From CAISIP01 sp039934375 (lineage in GTDB: Bacteria > Pseudomonadota > Gammaproteobacteria > Burkholderiales > Burkholderiaceae_C), in NCBI GenBank assembly GCA_039934375.1, contig JBDTMH010000038.1, positions 1 through 25,657 of the forward strand: a DNA stretch of 25,657 nt. The letters are read 5' to 3'. The notes beneath the pieces were generated by a model. The model did not search any database. It saw only the letters and a program-made list of their open reading frames with translations, and was not told the DNA's origin. The position numbers were made by a program, and so were the translations under genes. Shown here one piece after another: positions 22,822 to 25,657 of the stretch; the first letter of the stretch is position 1, and every line of letters starts with the position of its first letter.

Positions 22822-23703
22822 ATGATCCGCGGCATCACGCGATTGGCATCTTTGCTTGCCATCTTGCCGACCTTGTTGCTTGGCGGGTGCTCCGGCACCG
22901 GCGCGCTCAATGCGGTGACGACCAGCAGCAGCTACACGCTGAAATCCGACGTGGCTTACGGCACGAAGCCGCGCCAGAAGCTCGACATCTACACGCCGAC
23001 GGCAACCCGGCCAGCGCGGGGTTGGCCGATCGTGGTATTTTTCTACGGTGGCTCGTGGAACACGGGCGAGCGTTCCGACTACCAGTTCGTGGCCGAGGCG
23101 CTGACCGCGCGCGGCGTGTTGACTCTGGTGGCCGACTACCGTCTGTATCCCGAGGTGCGTTATCCGGATTTTCTGACCGACAGCGCGCAGGCACTGGCCT
23201 ACGGCCTCGATCAGGCGACGCATCTGGGCGGCGACCCGAAGCGGGTGTTCGTGATGGGCCACAGTGCCGGTGGCTACAACGCGGCGATGCTGGCACTCGA
23301 TGCGCGCTGGCTCAAGGCAGCCGGCCATGCACCGGGCGAACTGGCGGGCTGGATCGGACTGGCCGGCCCCTACGATTTCTTTCCGACCGACAACCCGGAC
23401 GCGCAACCGGTGTTCTTTCATCCGAACTACCCGGCAAATGCACAACCCATCGCGTTCACCCCACCCGACGCACCGCGCAGCTTTCTTGCCGCGCCGGTGG
23501 ACGACACTTTGGTCAGTCCGCAGCGCAGCACGCAACAATTGGCGGACAAGCTGCAGGCCGCGGGTGTGCCGGTCACGCTGAAGTTCTACCCGCGCGCCAG
23601 CCACACGACGCTGATCGGTGCATTCGCCTGGCCACTGCGCTGGATCGCGCCAGTGCTGGACGATGTGCAGGCGTTTATTGCCGCGGCGCCGCCGGTGCGG
23701 TGA
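22822..23703 (+). CDS. Lipoprotein alpha/beta hydrolase (carboxylesterase)
   Basis: A 293-residue esterase of the BD-FAE/alpha/beta hydrolase-3 type. The lipoprotein signal peptide ends in the lipobox LLGGC, with Cys23 as the lipidated residue, so the enzyme is anchored in the envelope. The oxyanion loop is VVFFYGGSWNTG, the nucleophile is Ser148 in VMGHSAGGYNA, and the probable acid and base lie in VDDTLVSPQ and PRASHTTLIG. ATG 22822 gives a normal signal peptide. A TTG at 22807 (preceded by AAAGAGA) would add five residues and cannot be excluded. It may cut an ester outside the cytoplasm to release a carboxylate for the Bug receptor and the acyl-CoA synthetase nearby. The substrate is unknown. 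Confidence 0.87.
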   Translation: MIRGITRLASLLAILPTLLLGGCSGTGALNAVTTSSSYTLKSDVAYGTKPRQKLDIYTPTATRPARGWPIVVFFYGGSWNTGERSDYQFVAEALTARGVLTLVADYRLYPEVRYPDFLTDSAQALAYGLDQATHLGGDPKRVFVMGHSAGGYNAAMLALDARWLKAAGHAPGELAGWIGLAGPYDFFPTDNPDAQPVFFHPNYPANAQPIAFTPPDAPRSFLAAPVDDTLVSPQRSTQQLADKLQAAGVPVTLKFYPRASHTTLIGAFAWPLRWIAPVLDDVQAFIAAAPPVR

Positions 23704-23806
23704 TAACCTGCTGGGTGGCTTGCCGGTCGGCGTGATGTTGATCGCGCGCCTTGGGGACGAGGCCGGCGAATTACCGGACGGCGTCGGCCCTGGAGCAATT
23801 TGTTGA
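23702..23806 (+). pseudogene. Remnant of an amidase C-terminus
   Basis: Between the esterase and the acyl-CoA synthetase, a 34-codon frame reads DNLLGGLPVGVMLIARLGDE and then AGELPDGVGPGAIC before a stop. The core GLPVGVMLIARLGDEA matches the end of amidase-signature enzymes (the usual pattern is GLPVGVQ, then a GDEATL-like segment). The rest of the gene, including the Ser-Ser-Lys region, is absent, and the usual tail after GDEA is lost. It looks like the scar of a deleted amidase gene. The resemblance is from memory of the family and should be checked by search. Confidence 0.45.
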
Positions 23807-23815
23807 CTGGAGGTC

Positions 23816-25564
23816 ATGGTGAAAAGCAATCCGATTTCCAATTTGCAGAGCAGCGCCGATGCAGTGTCGTGTCGACCAATCGGTGGCAGCGCACACGTCA
23901 AAGGCCCGACGTCGCCGCAGCTGGTGAAGCTGACCATCGGTCAACTGCTCGATGCCACGGTGGCATCCGATGGTGACCGCGATGCTTTCGTGTTCGTCGA
24001 GCATGGCGTGCGCTGGACCTGGCGCCAGTTCCGCGAAGAGGTCGACCGCCTGGCCCGTGGACTGCTGAGCCTGGGCGTGGAGCGCGGCGACCGGGTCGGC
24101 ATCTGGTCGCCGAACCGGCCCGAATGGGTGCTGGTGCAGTTCGCCACCGCCCGTATCGGCGCTGTCATGGTCAACATCAATCCGGCCTACCGCGTCAGCG
24201 AGCTGGAATATGCGCTGCACAAGGTGGGCGTGAAGGTGTTGTTCAGCGCAATCGGGCTCAAGGGCAGCGACTACCTGGCCATGTTGGCCGAGGTGATGCC
24301 GGAGATGGCGAATTCTCTGCCCGGCCAGATCGCGAGCAAGCGCCTGCCCGAACTCAGGAGCGTGGTGCATTTCGGCGACTTCTCGCGCACTGGCATGTTC
24401 GGTTTTGATCAGGTTACCGGCATGGGCGGACCGGCGCAACGACCCGATGCCGATTTGCTGCAGCAGTCGCTGGACCCGTTTGATGCGATCAACGTGCAGT
24501 TCACCAGTGGCACCACCGGCCACCCCAAGGGTGCGACGCTGACCCATCACAATATCGTCAACAACGCGCGATTTGTCGCCAAGGCCATGCGCCTTGGTGC
24601 GCAGGACCGGTTGTGTGTGCCGGTGCCGCTGTACCACTGTTTCGGTATGGTGCTGGGGGTGCTGGCTTGCACCACGACCGCGAGTTGCCTGGTTTTTCCT
24701 GGTGAGTCGTTCGACCCGGTCGCCACGCTGCGCGTCGTGGCAACTGAAAAATGCACCGCGCTGCATGGCGTCCCCACCATGTTCGTTGCGATGCTCGGTG
24801 CCCCCGAGTTCGGTCAGTTCGACCTCTCAAGCCTGCGCACCGGCATCATGGCCGGTTCGCCGTGCCCGATTGAGGCCATGAAACGGGTCGTCTCCGACAT
24901 GCACATGGGTGAGGTGACGATCGCCTACGGCATGACCGAGACCTCGCCGGTGTCGTTCCAGAGCTCCGTCGACGACGCGCTGGAACAGCGTGTCGCGACT
25001 GTGGGCCGCGTGCAGCCACATCTGGAGGTGAAGCTGGTCGATATCAACGGTGAGACTGTCGGCATCGGTCAGACCGGCGAGTTGTGGACCAAGGGCTATT
25101 CGGTGATGCGCGGCTACTGGGGTGACGACGCGCGCACCGGCGAGGCCGTCGTCGATGGCTGGATGCGCACCGGCGACCTCGCCACCATCGACGCCGATGG
25201 CTATTGCAATATCGTCGGCCGGCTCAAGGACATGCTGATCCGGGGAGGGGAGAACATCTACCCGCGCGAGATTGAAGAGTATTTGTACCGGCATCCGGCC
25301 ATCGCCGAGGTGCAGGTCTTTGGTGTGCCGGACAACCGTTACGGCGAGGAGATCTGCGCCTGGGTTGTTTTGAAGTCTGGCAGCTCACTCACCGACACCG
25401 AACTGCGTGACTTCTGCCGTGGGCAGATTGCGCATTTCAAGGTGCCGCGGCATATCCGGTTTGTGGATGCGTTGCCAATGACGGTGACGGGCAAGGCGCA
25501 GAAGTTCGTGATGCGTGCGACGATGGTGAAGGAGTTGGGGGTGGTGACGGATAAGACGGCTTGA
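23816..25564 (+). CDS. AMP-forming acyl-CoA synthetase (fatty-acid/medium-chain type)
   Basis: A 582-residue adenylate-forming ligase with all core motifs: the P-loop FTSGTTGHPKGATLTHHN (229-246), YGMTETSP (371-378), TGD (452-454), the hinge GRLKDMLIRGGENIYPREIE (468-487) and catalytic Lys560 in TVTGKAQK. It converts a carboxylic acid, ATP and CoA to acyl-CoA in the cytoplasm. The layout is that of medium- and long-chain or branched acyl-CoA ligases. GGAGGT (23809-23814) is only one base from ATG 23816 and four from GTG 23819, so the true start may be the GTG. It stands near the atuA cluster and the esterase, suggesting that it activates the acid they supply (inference). Confidence 0.93.
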   Translation: MVKSNPISNLQSSADAVSCRPIGGSAHVKGPTSPQLVKLTIGQLLDATVASDGDRDAFVFVEHGVRWTWRQFREEVDRLARGLLSLGVERGDRVGIWSPNRPEWVLVQFATARIGAVMVNINPAYRVSELEYALHKVGVKVLFSAIGLKGSDYLAMLAEVMPEMANSLPGQIASKRLPELRSVVHFGDFSRTGMFGFDQVTGMGGPAQRPDADLLQQSLDPFDAINVQFTSGTTGHPKGATLTHHNIVNNARFVAKAMRLGAQDRLCVPVPLYHCFGMVLGVLACTTTASCLVFPGESFDPVATLRVVATEKCTALHGVPTMFVAMLGAPEFGQFDLSSLRTGIMAGSPCPIEAMKRVVSDMHMGEVTIAYGMTETSPVSFQSSVDDALEQRVATVGRVQPHLEVKLVDINGETVGIGQTGELWTKGYSVMRGYWGDDARTGEAVVDGWMRTGDLATIDADGYCNIVGRLKDMLIRGGENIYPREIEEYLYRHPAIAEVQVFGVPDNRYGEEICAWVVLKSGSSLTDTELRDFCRGQIAHFKVPRHIRFVDALPMTVTGKAQKFVMRATMVKELGVVTDKTA

Positions 25565-25569
25565 GCAGG

Positions 25570-25584
25570 ATACGGACACCGTAT
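25570..25584. repeat. Small inverted repeat after the acyl-CoA synthetase
   Basis: ATACGG and CCGTAT flank a 3-base loop, 5 bp after the stop codon. A second small stem, GGCCG-N4-CGGCC, follows within the last 60 bases. There is no T run, so a Rho-independent terminator is not supported. Nothing else is recognised up to the window end. Confidence 0.3.
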
Positions 25585-25657
25585 GTGCGGCGCGAGACCT
25601 GCTACCACATCGGCCGTTTGCGGCCACTACCTGCGCCCTGCGTCCCGAAAAACAATT

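Overview
This is a GC-rich, gene-dense piece of a bacterial chromosome. It most resembles a betaproteobacterium of the order Burkholderiales (Comamonadaceae or Alcaligenaceae type). The reasons are a Bug/TctC-type binding protein, a TRAP sugar-acid style operon, many IclR/GntR-controlled catabolic genes, and a GC-rich intergenic repeat of a kind I remember from Comamonadaceae. The taxonomy is inference. I see no rRNA, tRNA, CRISPR array, transposase or phage gene.

Layout. (1) 1-4468, minus strand: a catabolic operon read iclR, DadA-like FAD oxidoreductase, hyuA, hyuB (cut by the window edge), with a candidate promoter and operator in front of iclR. (2) 4736-8866, plus strand: a YihY/BrkB membrane protein, a likely terminator, then a TonB energy module exbB-exbD-exbD-tonB with no receptor nearby. 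(3) 8882-15871, minus strand: a tightly packed eight-gene operon read SMP-30 lactonase, GntR regulator, isopropylmalate/tartrate-type dehydrogenase, Gfo/Idh/MocA oxidoreductase, TRAP transporter dctP-dctQ-dctM, and an ABM-domain monooxygenase. It looks like uptake and oxidation of a sugar acid or hydroxy acid. Three TTAACG repeats spaced exactly 12 bp apart lie at its front. (4) 16093-19831, plus strand: a PaiB-like FMN-binding protein, a TadA deaminase joined in frame to a DhlA-like haloalkane dehalogenase, an LD-carboxypeptidase and a glyoxalase-like protein. (5) 19871-22707, minus strand: atuA, a short repeat-encoded ORF, a small AtuA-like gene and a Bug periplasmic receptor. (6) 22822-25564, plus strand: a lipoprotein esterase, a remnant of an amidase gene, and an acyl-CoA synthetase.

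The most unusual item is the single 460-codon reading frame at 16740-18122. It holds a complete tRNA adenosine-34 deaminase followed, with no stop codon, by a complete haloalkane dehalogenase. The second half keeps its own Shine-Dalgarno sequence and ATG, so it may be made as a fusion, as a free dehalogenase, or both. The second unusual item is at 21201-21356. Two 78-bp repeat copies form a 51-codon ORF that exactly fills the gap between the two atuA-type genes.
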